Origin: Ziziphus jujuba | Lineage: Eukaryota > Streptophyta > Magnoliopsida > Rosales > Rhamnaceae | Direction: 5' to 3' | DNA: 64,000 bases | Assembly (NCBI RefSeq): GCF_031755915.1 | Contig: NC_083386.1 | Location: 4,309,001 to 4,373,000 of the forward strand | In this document: in pieces, positions 35,131 through 48,681 of the stretch | Position numbering within the stretch: position 1 is the stretch's first letter | Layout: each line of letters starts with the position of its first letter | Program-made: the position numbers and the translations under genes | Notes under the pieces: model-generated | What the model saw: only the letters and a program-made list of their open reading frames with translations | What the model was told of the DNA's origin: nothing | Database searches by the model: none

Positions 35131-36950
35131 AATTGGGGGAATTTGGCCCAATACCCTCATAGGGACGAGGTTAACGATTTTTGCCCCCTCATTTGATATC
35201 TTTTTTTTTCTAGCCTTCAATATCTATTTTAACCTAAAAACAAAAAAAATTACTTACATATCCTGTTATATTTTAAACAAAACAAAAATCTACTTTTTCT
35301 AAACAAAGTTGTTTTTACACGAATACACACAAATACAAAAAACCAAAGTTGCCATGGAAAAGCCAAACAAAAGTTCATCTCATCTCAGCACTGTCCGAGG
35401 TAATTGGTTGAATATTTTTGTTTATTTGTTGCCGTGAGACTGGTGTGGGTTTGTTTTTGTGTGGATTTTTAGCCTTGCCGTGACCCGTGTAGATTTGTTT
35501 TTGTGTTTATTTGTTGCCTTGCCATGGACCCGTGTGCGTTTTTATTTTTATTTTTTGTGTTTATTTGTTGCCTTACCGTTAAATACTTACAAATTTAGTA
35601 TAATGAGACATTGAAACTTGTGATTTGTGTTTAGTGTTTAGAACCGGTTAAAAATGTAGAATTTTTGAAGATTTAGGTTTTTGTATGGAAGTGATTATAA
35701 CCTAGGTTTTAGGATAGATTGATATTGGGTATTAGTAGGAAATGAAGAGAGGAAAAAAAGGGGACCGGTTTGGCCTTGAACGGTGGCCGGAGGTGGGAGA
35801 AACAACCGGGTCAAGAATCGGATTGGGACCGGTTCAGGCGGGTTCAGGTCAACCCAGACAAAGGTTGAAGATGGATCGAACGACATGTCGTCTGGGATGA
35901 ACGACACCCAGACGACACGTCATTTTTTATTTTTATTTTTTATTTTTTTGGGTTCCATCGACATCCCTGAGCATGGAAAATAAACAAAGGATGAAGGCAG
36001 GGAAATCAATGAATTTGATGAAGAATAATGTTAGTTTGTAATAAAAAAACATAATATATGTATATATATATATTTGTTACAACTTAGGGATATAAGGATT
36101 TTTACCCTGATCGAAGTTTAAATCCTTAAGCTAAAGGTGTTATCTCACTAGTGCATGATACTCAAACTCTGTCTAGAAAACTACTTTTGTGGGTTGAAAA
36201 GAAGAATTTTTTTAAAAACGTACTTGACCCTTAGGAAACTAATTATATTTCTTTTTGGATTTGTATACAGATAAAATAAATATAAAGTGAATGATTTGTA
36301 TAGCATATATAGGTGTCGGTAGGTCTGAGCTTTTATAACTAAATCAGGTTAAACACAAGCAGTATGGGGAAGAGATGTAGCTACATTAGTTGACATACTC
36401 ATATAGAAGTGGTGGACATGTTGCAGTCCAGCTTAACCTATATGTTCAGATTATAGTCTGCAACTTTCTGTGCACTTTTTTTAGACATATATTGTATGGT
36501 AAGAAATAATTAAATATAACATGAATATGATATGTATATATACAGTCTAAAGGCTGCTTTTGATTGGCTTATAACAATCTGTCTGTTGCGTCGCTTCTAT
36601 GTAGTCTTCCACCTCTATACTTCACTTTCTTGTTTTTCTATTTTGGGTGAATTGACTACTTCCTCTCCGGTCATTTCAATATTTCACTTTATCTGCTTCT
36701 GCATGTAGCATCATAATTGGCCACAATTGTGGGTTGCTCTATTAAAACCCCACTTAGACTATAGCTGCATTAGAAATCTTAGTTGCTTTTCAGACCTTCT
36801 TTTTTCTTTTAAGTTTTTTCTTCTTCCTTTTTGCTAGGGTAATTTATTACTAAAAATCAGTACTTGGAGATAAGAGAAAAATACTTTATGATTAATTAGA
36901 ATTGAAGTTGAGAATTCCAGAGTTAGTACTTTCTAAAGGTATAGATATAG

Positions 36951-36985
<35 letters not shown>

Positions 36986-37292
36986 AGATCGGTGCATAAA
37001 ATTTTAGGTACATGGTTAGCTAGAAGCAAACATGCAAACACTTTATCCCCAAAAAAGAAAAAGAAAATTAAAGAAGAAGAAGATAGAAAGATTTGGAAGT
37101 AAACACACTGCAATATAGTAAATGTTCAGTAAATGTTTTGTAGATGGCAAACACAATATCCTTAGGAAGAGAGCGTATGAAATTGAGGATGGCTGATATT
37201 TATATATGTATGTATACATAGTTGACAATGTTGTTAAAGGTAGATAAAAGTTTATTAATGTTGTTAATGTACATTTGTAGGTTGTACTTTAT
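35131..37292. other. Intergenic, repeats only
   Basis: After the end of the duplicated segment (35131). Three to four loose repeats of 'tgtttatttgttgccttgcc-tgacccgtgtg' lie at 35425-35580. 35760-35930 is GC-richer with 'gaccggttcag' and 'cagacgacacgtc', but no family was recognised. A (TA)n(GA)n microsatellite lies at 36951-36984. No gene supported. Confidence 0.4.
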
Positions 37293-40200
37293 AATGGCAC
37301 CAAAGAGGAACTTGCGATGTCAACCGAAGAAGGGAGTTAAGAAAGTGGAAAGTAAGAGACGCGGTGGTAGCACAGCAGCACCCGACTCTAAGCGTCGACG
37401 AACTACTAGGCATTAATCCAAAGCTGAGACGGAAAGCGCCAAACTTCGAGGGCACGTTCCACTTTCCTCTCCCCCATCTGATATGGTAAGTTTTATATTC
37501 ATTTATGTTGTTTTGTGTGGTAAATGATAAGACATCTGTCAGTATTTATTCATGAATATGAAAACTCAAGAAAAACTTCACCCGATGGCCATCGGTAATT
37601 GCCGATAGGCCATCGGGATTTTTTTTAGTTCATTGTAGGTTGATTACCGATGGTTACATTGTTAATTACCACTTGTGCAAAAATGTGAACCCATATATCT
37701 TAAGATTTAGTTGGAAATTATTATTATCAAGTTAGGGTGTAAAAATAGGGTATGATTAAATCGTTGATGTCAGTTCCATTTATGTAATTCATTTTGCAGC
37801 CCATCGATGCTCCAAAGGAACGGATCTTTCAGGATGCCGATATATTTAAAGTTAGGGCACATTCATTCGGGAATCCAATAGAAGCGAACAAAGTAATTAC
37901 AAGTGTCCTCACAAGTGAGCAGCTGGAAAAGTATAGACAAACATGTTTTGGACATTTACTTGACATGAAGAACCTCCGGTTCTCTGGTCAGGTAGTGCAT
38001 CACCTGCTTTGTAGACAAGTTGTGTCCAACAATCCAGAAGTACTGGAGTTTAACTTCGGCGGATCTTGAGTGCGGTTTACGAAGTGGGAATTCACACTCA
38101 TTAGTGGCTTAAAGTTTTGTAGGTACCCTTCGATGTATGATATGCAAATTTCCAAAGGAAATGAGCTGCTCACGAGGTTGCTAGATGACAGGACTGACTT
38201 GAAACCGCCCGACCTGGAACGACTATTCAAGGGTACGCTTTTTGTGGATGATTGGGATGTTGTAAGAATTGCGTTACTATATTTCTTAGTTCATGGTATA
38301 CTCGGAATGGATCCGAAGGTTCAAATAAATAGAAAATTCATTGATTTGGTTGCTGATATCGAGGTTTTTAATTCCTACCCTTGGGGCATTCTGAGCTACA
38401 AGGAGACGATCAACTCATTCCACAATGCATTCCAGCATAGAGGACGTGCAGTAAAGAATAAATCACAGTATTATGACCTAAAAGGTTTTCCATTGGCGTT
38501 TCAGGTACGGTAATATATTTAATACATGTAGCGTTTACTTAAAAATTATATTTAATAACCTATAATTTATATTTTGTAGTTGTGGGGGTTTGAAGCAATC
38601 CCTGATTTTGGTAACCAATTTGCCGACCGATGGGAAACCCGTTGTCCGAGGATCCTTGGATGGCATGCTACAAGGCAACCGAACAATTTTGCTGTCCATA
38701 ATTGGTTCACCTCAAATAGCAATGTAAGGCAAATTTTTTTTAGACTACATGGTACGACTACATTCAAGTTACATTACCATAGTCAGTTTCCAAATTTACT
38801 TTTTTTTCCTTTCTTCATTTCATGTAGTATGTTGTGCACTGGAGGTTAGATGCTACCGATGAGGAGAAGACTTTTGATACTGGCGAACAATAGCAGTTAA
38901 CATACATGAAGTTCGCTACACGTCACCTCCACTTGTAGCACCAATAGTTGGCGCTAAAGATGTCGGCGCTAAAGATGTTGGCGCTAAAGATGCGTCCAAA
39001 GCTGAGGAGCATTCTAGTGGCCCTCCAGATGCTAATTTCAGGGTATGCAATTGTTACTTGCATGCAAATTTGTATTTCATATGTTGTACCAATATATGTT
39101 GACTTATGTTTTGGATATTGATATTGATTAGCTTGCTTGCTTGGAGGCAAAATTTGATGAATTAAAATAAAGAGATGGCAGCGTTAAGGAAGGTGCTTAA
39201 TTCTGTTATTGACCAACAAAAGCATCAGGTATCATTTAGACAACTTAGTATACTTTACTTTAGTGCTTCAGCATTATTAAATTATATATTGTAATTCCGC
39301 AATTATTTGTTGTTAGAGTTTGGGAACTGCAAAATAACCATTGTGTTTTGCAGGCCGAACATCATATGCACAGCTATTCACCGTCATCTTTGGTTCAACC
39401 ATCATCCCCTGTGGCACCGTCATTTGGAGAGCAAGCCGAAGAATTTGATGCACCCATAGACGGTTCCAATGGTAGGAAGGAGGATGATGATTGTACTACA
39501 CCGTTTGAGCCTATCGTACCTGAAGGACCCTATGTGGAGGATTCCTAGGCTTTGGTGCCATATCGGCCTTTACATTTCGGGTGGGATATCGGTGCTTCAG
39601 CTGACAGTCCACATCATGACCAATCAGCTGAGATTGAGGTGGAAGATTGGACGCATAACATTGGTGATACAAGCCGATTTGGTAGAGTTTACTACCAGTC
39701 ACATCACGTCATCTCTCTTTACACCGACCCGTGTAAAAAAAAGGTCAAATTTAATCTTAATCGACATATTGATGCATCGAAGGAGAGGGCATTCGATGAG
39801 TAATATATGGTGGCACCAAAGGAAGCAACCGTGTGTACATCTTATATGACGGTGGGAAAGAAGTTTTTTGCTGAGCTATTTACCTCTGAAGGATGGTTGA
39901 ATTTCGATGTAAGTTATATGCTTTATGTTCATGTAAAATCATTGTGTTCCTACGTTTGGAATGATGTTTTATTTATCACCTCGCACTTGTTACTTATTTC
40001 CTTTAATGTGGTTTTGCAGCATATTGACACTATTTTGTATTTCATACGAAAAAGGCGGTTTGAGAATGAGAAGATGTTCACCAACACCTGTGCCATATTA
40101 GACGTGTTATTTTAGGTAAAATGATGGGATGTTACTGCGTTGCTTAATATTATATTGATGATATTTTATATTGTATATATTTCATTATTTGGTAGTCATC

Positions 40201-40920
40201 CATCAAAGGGTGTTATCCCATATGGAGGGCATCTCGTAGCACATATTCATGTGATGCGACCCTTTGTAGCTATGTGCGTGGGAAGTCACCCAAACCTAGC
40301 GTGCCGTGGCGGATATGTGAATATGTAAGTCCCTACATATATTTAAAAAAATTCTCACTAAGTTTCCCATTTTGTGGATAATGAGGTTATGTTCTAATTT
40401 ACAAGTGCACATCCCTGTCAACAATGGAGGCGCGCATTGGTTGGCAGCATGTGTGGACTTGAATGCCTGACATATTGATTTATACGATCCAAATATGGGA
40501 AATAAATATGTCTAGAATAAAGAGTTGAAGAATGCGGAATGCCTTACGTATATGCTGCCTTACCTATTGAGGGATGGGGGATATTACGAGAAGAATCCGG
40601 ACGTGCCTCCCACTTTAGATCTATTCACGATGACCATGATCAAAGATGCACCCTGCCAAGATAATGGGTATGAATGTGTTGTCATTTCAAACAACTTCTA
40701 TTGCTACTGTTTTATTGTGGTTACGTGTGAAAATACACATGGTTGGTTTTCATTAATGCTAATCATTAATGCTATTCTACAGGGGTGATTGTGGCGTCTA
40801 CGCTTTGAAATTTATTGAATACAAGAGTAGTGAGGAGAATCCTTCATTTGGCCCGCAAGACATTATGTTTTTTAGAAAAAAATATGCTGTTGATTTGTAC
40901 TTTAATAAACTTTCAATGTA
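37293..40920 (+). pseudogene. DUF1985-Ulp1 (C48 peptidase) transposon-borne gene, multi-exon, degraded
   Basis: Start MAPKRNLR at 37293 with a basic N-terminus. After an intron (37486-37799) comes a DUF1985 domain, 37800-38504, then LWGFEAIP and RILGWHA in the next exon. Low-complexity exons follow, including three VGAKD repeats near 38950. The C-terminus is a Ulp1-type SUMO-protease domain: His in GAHW (about 40433), Asp in LYDPN (about 40483), and Cys in GDCGVY after a last intron (about 40787). Such DUF1985-Ulp1 genes ride on plant MULEs (Kaonashi-type). Stops occur at about 37414, 38067, 39546, 40468 and 40512, several where Trp is expected, so it is probably dead. Confidence 0.75.
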
Positions 40921-41261
40921 GATCATATGTTTAATGTTATGACACTCTATACTAATGTTATCTTAATATGCTGAACCTATCTTTAGTAATGATAACCGTT
41001 GAAAAAAAAAAAAAAAAAAAGAGAAAAGAAGACCCTCGGTTGTGGTAAAAATTAAAGCAAAGATGATTACCGATGGTGCATTGATAATTCCCGATTCACC
41101 ATCGGTAATTACAGAAACGCTTTTGGTAATATGAATTAACATTTTTTTTTCTCCAAATACTCAGCTAATGGGGTGTTTCCGGCAATAACATGCAAATTAT
41201 ACATTTATCAATGCCCCCAAATGTTCCGAAGACGTTCTCCAATTGGCAAAAATATTTAATT
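40921..41261. other. 3' flank of the Ulp1 gene
   Basis: A poly(A)-rich stretch at 41000-41020, then imperfect 'accgatgg'/'ccatcggtaatt' repeats that grade into the 255-bp array. Confidence 0.4.
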
Positions 41262-43700
41262 ACTGTAGGTTTCGTCAGTAATTACCGAAACCCCTAAGGC
41301 AATCACATTTTACCAATTTTTTCGGCCCCACAAGTCCCCTTACGTGTGTTAAATGAAAAAACATGCAACATATGGATTATCAAATGATCGTAAGGAGAGA
41401 AAATCCCAAATTTGCTTAAAAAGCTCTCAAATTGGCCAAAAAATTACGATGGCTATAGACCTTCGGTAATTACCGATGAAACCTTCGGTAACCAACATAT
41501 ACCCTCTGGAAAAATTACCGAAGGTTTCGTCGGTAATTACCGAAACCCCTATGGTAATCACATTTTACCAATTTTTTGGGCCCCATAAGTCCTCTTACGT
41601 GTGTTAAATGAAAAAACATGCAACATATGGATTCTAAAATTATCCTAAGGACAGAAAATCCCAAAATTGCTTAAAAATTTCTCAAATTTGCCAAAAAATT
41701 ACAATGACTGTAGACCTTCGGTAATTCCTGATTAAACCCTCGGTAAACAACATATACCCTCTGGAAAAATTACCGAAGATTTCGTCGGTAATTACCAAAA
41801 CCCCAGTAGTAATCACATTTTACCAATGTTATGGCCCCCATAAGTCCCATAATGTTTGTTAAATGCAAAAACATGCAAAATATGGATTCTAAAATTATCC
41901 TAAGGAGAGAAAATCCCAAAATTGCTTAAACATTTCTCAAATTGGACAAAAAAATACGATAACTGTAGACCTTCGGTAATTCCCGATGAAACCCTCGGTA
42001 ACCAACATATACCCTCTGGGATTTTCTGTCCTTAGGATAATTTTAGAATCCATATGTTGCATGGTTTTTCATTTAACACACGTAAGGGGACTTGTGGGGC
42101 CCAAAAAATTGGTAAAATGTGATTACCATAGGGGTTTCGGTAATTACCGACGAAACCTTCGGTAATTTTTCCAGAGGGTATATGTTGTTTACCGAGGGTT
42201 TAATCGGGAATTACCGAAGGTCTACAGTCATCGTAATTTTTTGGCCAATTTGAGAAATTTTTAAGCAATTTTGGGATTTTCTGTCCTTAGGATAATTTTA
42301 GAATCCATATGCTGCATGTTTTTTCATTTAACACACGTAAGAGGACTTATGGGGCCCAAAAAATTGGTAAAATGTGATTACCATAGGGGCTTCGATAATT
42401 ACCGACGAAATCTTCGGTAATTTTTCTAGAGGGTATATGTTGTTTACCGAGGGTTTAATCGGGAATTACCAAAGGTCTACAGTCATCGTAATTTTTTGGC
42501 CAATTTGAGAAATTTTTAAGCAATTTTGGAATTTTCTGTCCTTAGGATAATTTTAGAATCCATATGTTGCATGGTTTTTCATTTAACACACGTAAGGGGA
42601 CTTGTGGGGCTCCAAAAAATTGGTAAAATGTGATTACCATAGGGGTTTCGGTAATTACCGACAAAACCTTCGGTAATTTTTCCAAAGGGTATATGTTGTT
42701 TACCGAGGGTTTAATCAGAAATTACCGAAGGTCTACAGTCATCGTATTTTTTTGGCCAATTTGAGAAATTTTTAAGCAATTTTGGGATTTTCTCTCCTTA
42801 GGATAATTTTAGAATCCATATTTTGCATGTTTTTGCATTTAACACACATTATAGGACTTGTGGGGTCCATAACATTTGTAAAATGTGATTACCACTGGGG
42901 TTTCAGTAATTATCGATAACACCTACTATAATTTTTCCAGAGGGTATATGCTGGTTACCAAGGGTTTCATCGGGAATTACCGAAGGTCTACAGTCATCGT
43001 ATTTTTTTGGCCAATTTAAGAGCTTTTTAAGAAATTTTGGGATTTTCTCTCCTTAAGATCATTTTATAATCCATATGTTGCATGTTTTTTCATTTAACAC
43101 ACGTAAGGGGACTTGTGGGGCCCAAAAAATTGGTAAAATATGATTACCACTGGGGTTTCAGTAATTACCGACGAAACCTTCGGTAATTTTTCCAGAGGGT
43201 ATATGTTTGTTACTGAGGGTTTCATCGGGAATTACCGAAGGTCTACAGTCATCGTATTTTTTTTACCAATTTGAGAAAATTTTCAGAGATTTTGGGGTTT
43301 ACTCTCCTTAGGATAATTTTAGAATCCATATGTTGCATGTTTTTTCATTTAACGCACGTAAGGGGGCTTGTCGGGCCCAAACAATTGGTAAAATGTGATT
43401 ACCATAGGGGTTTCGGTAATTACCGATGACACCTATGGTAATTTTTCCAGATGGTATATGCTGGTTATCGAGGGTTTTATCGGGAATTACCGAAGGTCTA
43501 CAGTCATCATATTTTTTTGGCCAATTTGAGAGCTTTTTAAGCAATTTTGGGATTTTCTCTCCTTAAGATCATTTTATAATCCATATGTTGCATGTTTTTT
43601 CATTTAACACACATAAGGGGACTTGTGGGGCCCAAAAAATTTGTAAAATGTGATTGTCATAGGGGTTTCGGTAATTACCGACGAAACCTTCGGTAATTTT
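41262..43700. repeat. 255-bp tandem array with internal inversion
   Basis: The marker 'cttcggtaatt' occurs at 41461, 41716 and 41971 (spacing 255). Its reverse complement marker 'gaaggtctacag' occurs near 42216, 42471, 42727, 42982, 43237 and 43492 (spacing 255-256). So three units run forward and six run reverse, with the switch at about 42016. Each unit contains several 'ttaccga'/'tcggtaa' palindromic words. The array lies between two convergent genes of the MULE complex and could form a long hairpin RNA. Confidence 0.88.
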
Positions 43701-44315
43701 TGAAGCAAAAACAAATTGAACGTTGTCATTTTTTAATGCCGTTTGATCGCTTACTTTGTCAGAATTTATCATTAATAATGCTACATTTAGCATGTTATTG
43801 GTTGGAACACACATGATTGAAGTTGTCGGATGGAACTGTGGTGATTCTTTTACGACAATGTACAAATGTCAATTACCGATGATACATCGGTCATTACCAT
43901 TGGGCAGTAATATCATCCGTGCAATAGTAAGAAACATACAAACAACTGAACCAAAAACTGAACTTGGAATGATATGTTATCAAAACAATACTACAGATGA
44001 ATTTGACAACAAAAGAACACATAAAGCCGACGTCTATTATGCCAAAACACATGTTACGCGGTTGAGCAACTAATTGCATTCCTGACAACATTGCATACAC
44101 ACGCATACCGCATAACATGGCCCCATTGTTTGAATATAGCATTGCGCGATTGATGGGCCTTCGTTTCAATGGTGCTGTTGGTTGGTAGTGCTATCAAGAG
44201 GTACGGCGGCGAAGCATGATTGGCTGCTGTGACCAACCTATTTGCACCTCCCGCATCTATATTGATGATGCTCCTCTCCTTGAGATTGAATCCTTTTCTT
44301 TCTCGGTCTTCCTAA
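43701..44315. other. Spacer between array and transposase
   Basis: Last echo of the repeat 'aattaccgatgatacatcgg' near 43873. Open frames here look random. No gene supported. Confidence 0.4.
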
Positions 44316-45766
44316 CTATTTGCCAATTTGAGGTGGAAGTACAACCTGGTTTATGACATCATCTGGAGCATGCCATTGACATTTATCTCCAAGTGGATAT
44401 ATGGTTTCTGAATATGCATCACGGAGTGAGTCAACTGAGTAATGCACCGAGCAAAGGAAATATAGAGAAATATGTCGATGCTTACATGCTGCAATTGCAT
44501 GGACACAAGGAAATCCATCAATGTCAAATTCCTTGCATGAGCAAGTTTTTTTTTCTAAGTTAACAACTCCAACGAACATGCCATGGCCAACAACTTGAAA
44601 CTCATATAAGTTCATTGGCATAACACGTAAGCCTCTGCCATTATTTGAGCGCTCCTGCATGATTTTTTCCAACCAATTAGTAACAGGAGTTTGCATTGCA
44701 GCTGCGTTAGTTCGACGTTCATACCACCACCTTTGCAAGACATCACGAATGTGATCTAGTAATGGCAAAACAGGTTTATCCCTAGCATCAATAAGCACAG
44801 AGTTCATGCTCTCTGCAACGTTAGTTGTCATTATGTTGTATCTATTGCCCGGAAAATGTGATCTAGCCAATTTTGAAGGACTTGCATCCTTGAGATATTG
44901 TACAGCTTCAATACTAACCCCTTCTAAAAGCTGCATGGCCTTATCAAAATCCTCAACAATATATGCTTTAGCTGCATCATTAAAAGTTAATATAATCGCA
45001 TTGACATTGCCTTTAAACTTCTTAGCACGTAAATTTGTATCAAGATGATATGTGTAGTGGCCATGGTGATTATTAGGGAAAACTGTACGTATTGCTTTTG
45101 CAATGCTCTTGTGTCTATCCGATATAAAAGCTATATTCGGAACATCCCCAAACGCTTCTTTAAAGCTCTCAAAAAACCACGTGTAAGCAGCATCTGTCTC
45201 CCCAGGGCCTATTCCATAAGCAAGTGGATAAATTTGATTGTTCCCATCCAAACATGATGCAATATATAACAAACCTCTATATCTATTCTTCAGTGTAGTT
45301 CCATCGACAGCTACGACTCTCCGCATATGCTGAAACCCTCTAATGCTAGCTCCAAGTGCCATGAAAAAATATAAAAATCTGTTTTGATCGTCAGTTTCAA
45401 TTCGAGTAAATATGCCCGGATTTTTGCTCTTCAAAACGTGACTCCATAAAGGAAGTTTTGCATATGAATCTTTTGGCGTGCCCCACAAACCTGATAGTGC
45501 AACTTCCTTAGCGGCACATGCTTTGTTGTAGCTTATGTTTACTCCGTAATTAGAGCGAATGTCATGCACAATATCTCGAGGTTTGTATTGCCTTGAAATC
45601 CCATCAAATGTTGGCTGGATGATGTCTCCGATAACTGAACTTGTTGCTTGACGATGATCCATTTTCATGATATTTAAAGAGCAAATATGCTCATCCTTGA
45701 AGGCCCTAATCATGAAGGCCTCTGTATTATCACCATGTAGTTTGGTAGCATGCATTCGCCACATGC
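44316..45766 (-). pseudogene. Mutator-like (MULE) transposase, main part
   Basis: The open minus-strand frame of 482 codons carries the MULE DDE transposase. The first Asp is in VVAVDGTTL and the second in FISDRHKSI; a Glu lies in NVAESMN. The C-terminal SWIM zinc finger is complete, with CSCKEFDIDGFPCVHA. The enzyme would cut and paste Mutator-type elements in the nucleus. The 5' end of the coding region (MuDR DNA-binding start) was separated by solo LTR L4 and is at 48682-48805. The body is free of stops, so this is a recent break. It points towards the repeat array and the Ulp1 gene. Confidence 0.88.
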
Positions 45767-48681
45767 CCTGGAACCCTAGACAAGCCCTGATCCCAGGGAA
45801 ATACCACCGAACCTTCCAACGGAAAATTCGACAGCACCTCCCCTAAGGGTAGGACTTACCAAAAATTACCTGCACTGAGAACACACTTCTATAAACATCC
45901 CCTTATTCCTCCCACAATACTACAAATTGATTCCACAAATTTCAGCACTCCAAAATAAATAATAGTAATCCAGTGCATAATAAATACATAAGTGTCCAAT
46001 ACAGTATACAGAGCTTCATGAAGTACTACTAAGTATAGAATACAACATGGATGAAAGAAATATTACAATTTCAATAAATGAAGAACAGGGTACTTCTCGA
46101 ACTAAGACAGAGATGAAGATCAAGTCCGCTCCAGATGAATACCGACAAACCTGGTACCTAGAGGAATGGAATTTAAAAATATGAGATGCTAATCATCTCA
46201 GTGAGTGACCCTATCTACTATACAATATAATACCACGGTAATAAAGTAGATAAATAATAATTAATTGGAAATAATAATTTCTCTCAAAACCCTTACAATT
46301 CTCTCAGTTGGAAAAGTTCCCCTTTTAAAACCTTTTCACAAAACCCTTTGTTCGTATTCCCCGAAAACCAAGACATCAAATAAATATCAGAAACAGTAAT
46401 AATTATATTTTTAATTCCAATACAGTTCAAAATATTTATTTTAAAATCTCAGTTCTTAAAATCACTTGATGCACCCACTATATACCAGTGGCGCCAACAG
46501 TACCCAGCGTCCCAAGGTACCGCCAGACAGGAGGTTATAGAAAGAAATCGGCATACGGTCGCGTGGCATCCCACTGCGCTGCTGCTAACTGGTGTCCCGG
46601 CCATGGAGGGGCGGCCTACCCTCATCCGATGGCAACCACAGGACAACCTCATAAAATCACCTGCGCGCTACTCAAACCCACCTGCGCGCTAATCACATCC
46701 ATGTGCACACTAACCATATCACATATAAACAGAACACCAGTACGTGCACGGTGCATCTAAAAATCATAAAATCCACATATTTATTTTATATATCGAAATC
46801 TCAAATTTTCCATAAACATAACGGGTTTATCCCATCCAATTGAACCCGGAAATTCTCCACAATTTCTTTATAATCAACATCATAAGTTCCATGAAAATTC
46901 AACTCCACCAACTCCCAAATCCACCAATTTAAATATTCCAATTTTTCCAATAGCATAAATATTTTTTGAAATATAATAAATTGAATCGCATAATATCCCA
47001 TGGCATACTTATAAAAATTGAAGTCACCAACATAAACAAATATTTTCCTTGAAATATTTGAAAATCAAACCATGCCCAAATTAATGTTAAAACCACAAGA
47101 ATTTCATATATAATTAAATTCCACAATTCTCAATACCATAAAATAATTTTCACAGGGCATAAATTTATATAATGCATATTTCCTTTAATCAAGATAATTT
47201 CACCAATAATTTTCACAATAAATCAATTAAATATTTGACACATAGAATATAATTTTCAAATATTTAAATCACACATAATATTCACCAATTTAATTCCCGA
47301 AATTAATTTGAAGGTGGGTCACTCACCTGGAGCACACAATTAAACCACGATCCACTATGGGATCAATTCCATGACTCACCGGTGCTCCTAGAACACAATT
47401 CACATACAGTCAAATAAATTAATATTTTATCCGGGTAAATAATACCCGGTACCCGGGGGGTCAAACACAAACGTTATCCAAAATTGACAAATTATATGTC
47501 TATGGAAAGCTTGTGAGATGAGGATCACATTACCAACCTCCATTCAGTTTAATTTGACCGGCGGTGGCCGGAATTTGGTCGGAAAGATTCGGCCGAATTT
47601 AAACTTGAGGGATCTCTCAAACGGTGGGGATTTTGGGCAATCTAACCCCGAAAATGGACTCAAAGGGGTCGAAAATGGTGGAATAGAGGTATGGGTCGGG
47701 CTGGGTTGGTCGAAAATGGCGAGAATCGCCGGAAAAACTTAACCTGCCGCCGCCGACTTCACCAGCCCGATCTGGGCGTGTCCGGCGGCGACTGGCCGGG
47801 AAAATTAGAGGTTGAGGTCTGTGTGTTTTTGTCTCTGTCGGGCTCGGGGAAGAAGAAGGGAAGGAAAGGAAAAGAAAAGAGAAAGGTGTTTTCCCACGTG
47901 GGGAAAAGGAAAAAAGAAAAAAAAGAAAAGAAAAAGAAAGGAAAAAGAAAATAAATAAAAAAATACTTAAATAATATTAAAGATAATATTATTACATAAA
48001 ATAACAATAAAATAATTTGGTAATAAGCATGGTTGACATGTGGCATCTCAACATGGTGACACATGATCACCTTCATTAAGTCACACGTGGCATATCGTTA
48101 TACGTTTAAAAAATAATATTAAAATAATACAGTATTTGAAAAACTCTACAGGTCCATAACTTTCAAACTACATGTCCAAATCGGACGTACCGCTAGTCTA
48201 CGGACTCATATCGACGAACACTTTACAACCATGCATGAATCAAAGCTCAACTTTGCATGAATAAAAAGTCAACTCCGGCACCCCTTGGACAGTTTGGACC
48301 TCAACTTGTTTTGCTCATAACTTTCAAACCGTAGCTCCGTTTTCAACGTGCTACTAGTCTACGAACTCGTGCCAATGTGTACTTCGTAACGGTACCTCAG
48401 TCAACCTAGAATTCCAACCAGAACAAAAAGTCAACTTTTGGACAGTTTGGACCTCAACTTGTTTTGCTCATAACTTTCAAACCGTAGCTCCGTTTTCAAC
48501 GTGCTACTAGTCTACGAACTCGTGCCAATGTGTACTTCGTAACGGTACCTCAGTCAACCTAGAATTCCAACCAGAACAAAAAGTCAACTTTTGACCCCTT
48601 CAGTCAACGATCAAAGTCAAAGTCAACAGTCAACAGTCAAAGTTGAAAATTTTCCGTTGTACGTTAGGACGGGGTGTTACA
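45767..48681 (-). mobile_element. Solo LTR L4 (2.9 kb) inserted in the MULE transposase
   Basis: Runs in minus orientation from about 45767 to TGTTACA at 48681 (reverse of TGTAACA). The far end lacks about 25-30 bp of the family consensus (TGTCAGG...), and a few transposase codons seem missing at that junction, so a small deletion accompanied or followed insertion. The bases CATGC (45762-45766) and CATAC (48682-48686) may be a weak target repeat. No internal genes. Confidence 0.8.
48285..48590. repeat. 153-bp tandem duplication inside L4
   Basis: The segment beginning 'ttggacagtttggacc' at 48285 is repeated at 48438 with nearly identical sequence. The other LTR copies have one unit, so the duplication is specific to L4 and probably recent. 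Confidence 0.85.

Noticed and set aside
39807..40328. Separate open frames in the Ulp1 region
   Set aside because: They fall across exons and introns of the DUF1985-Ulp1 gene and have no domain of their own.
41262..43700. CRISPR-like array
   Set aside because: Units of 255 bp without spacers, in both orientations, in a plant genome: a transposon-associated satellite, not CRISPR.
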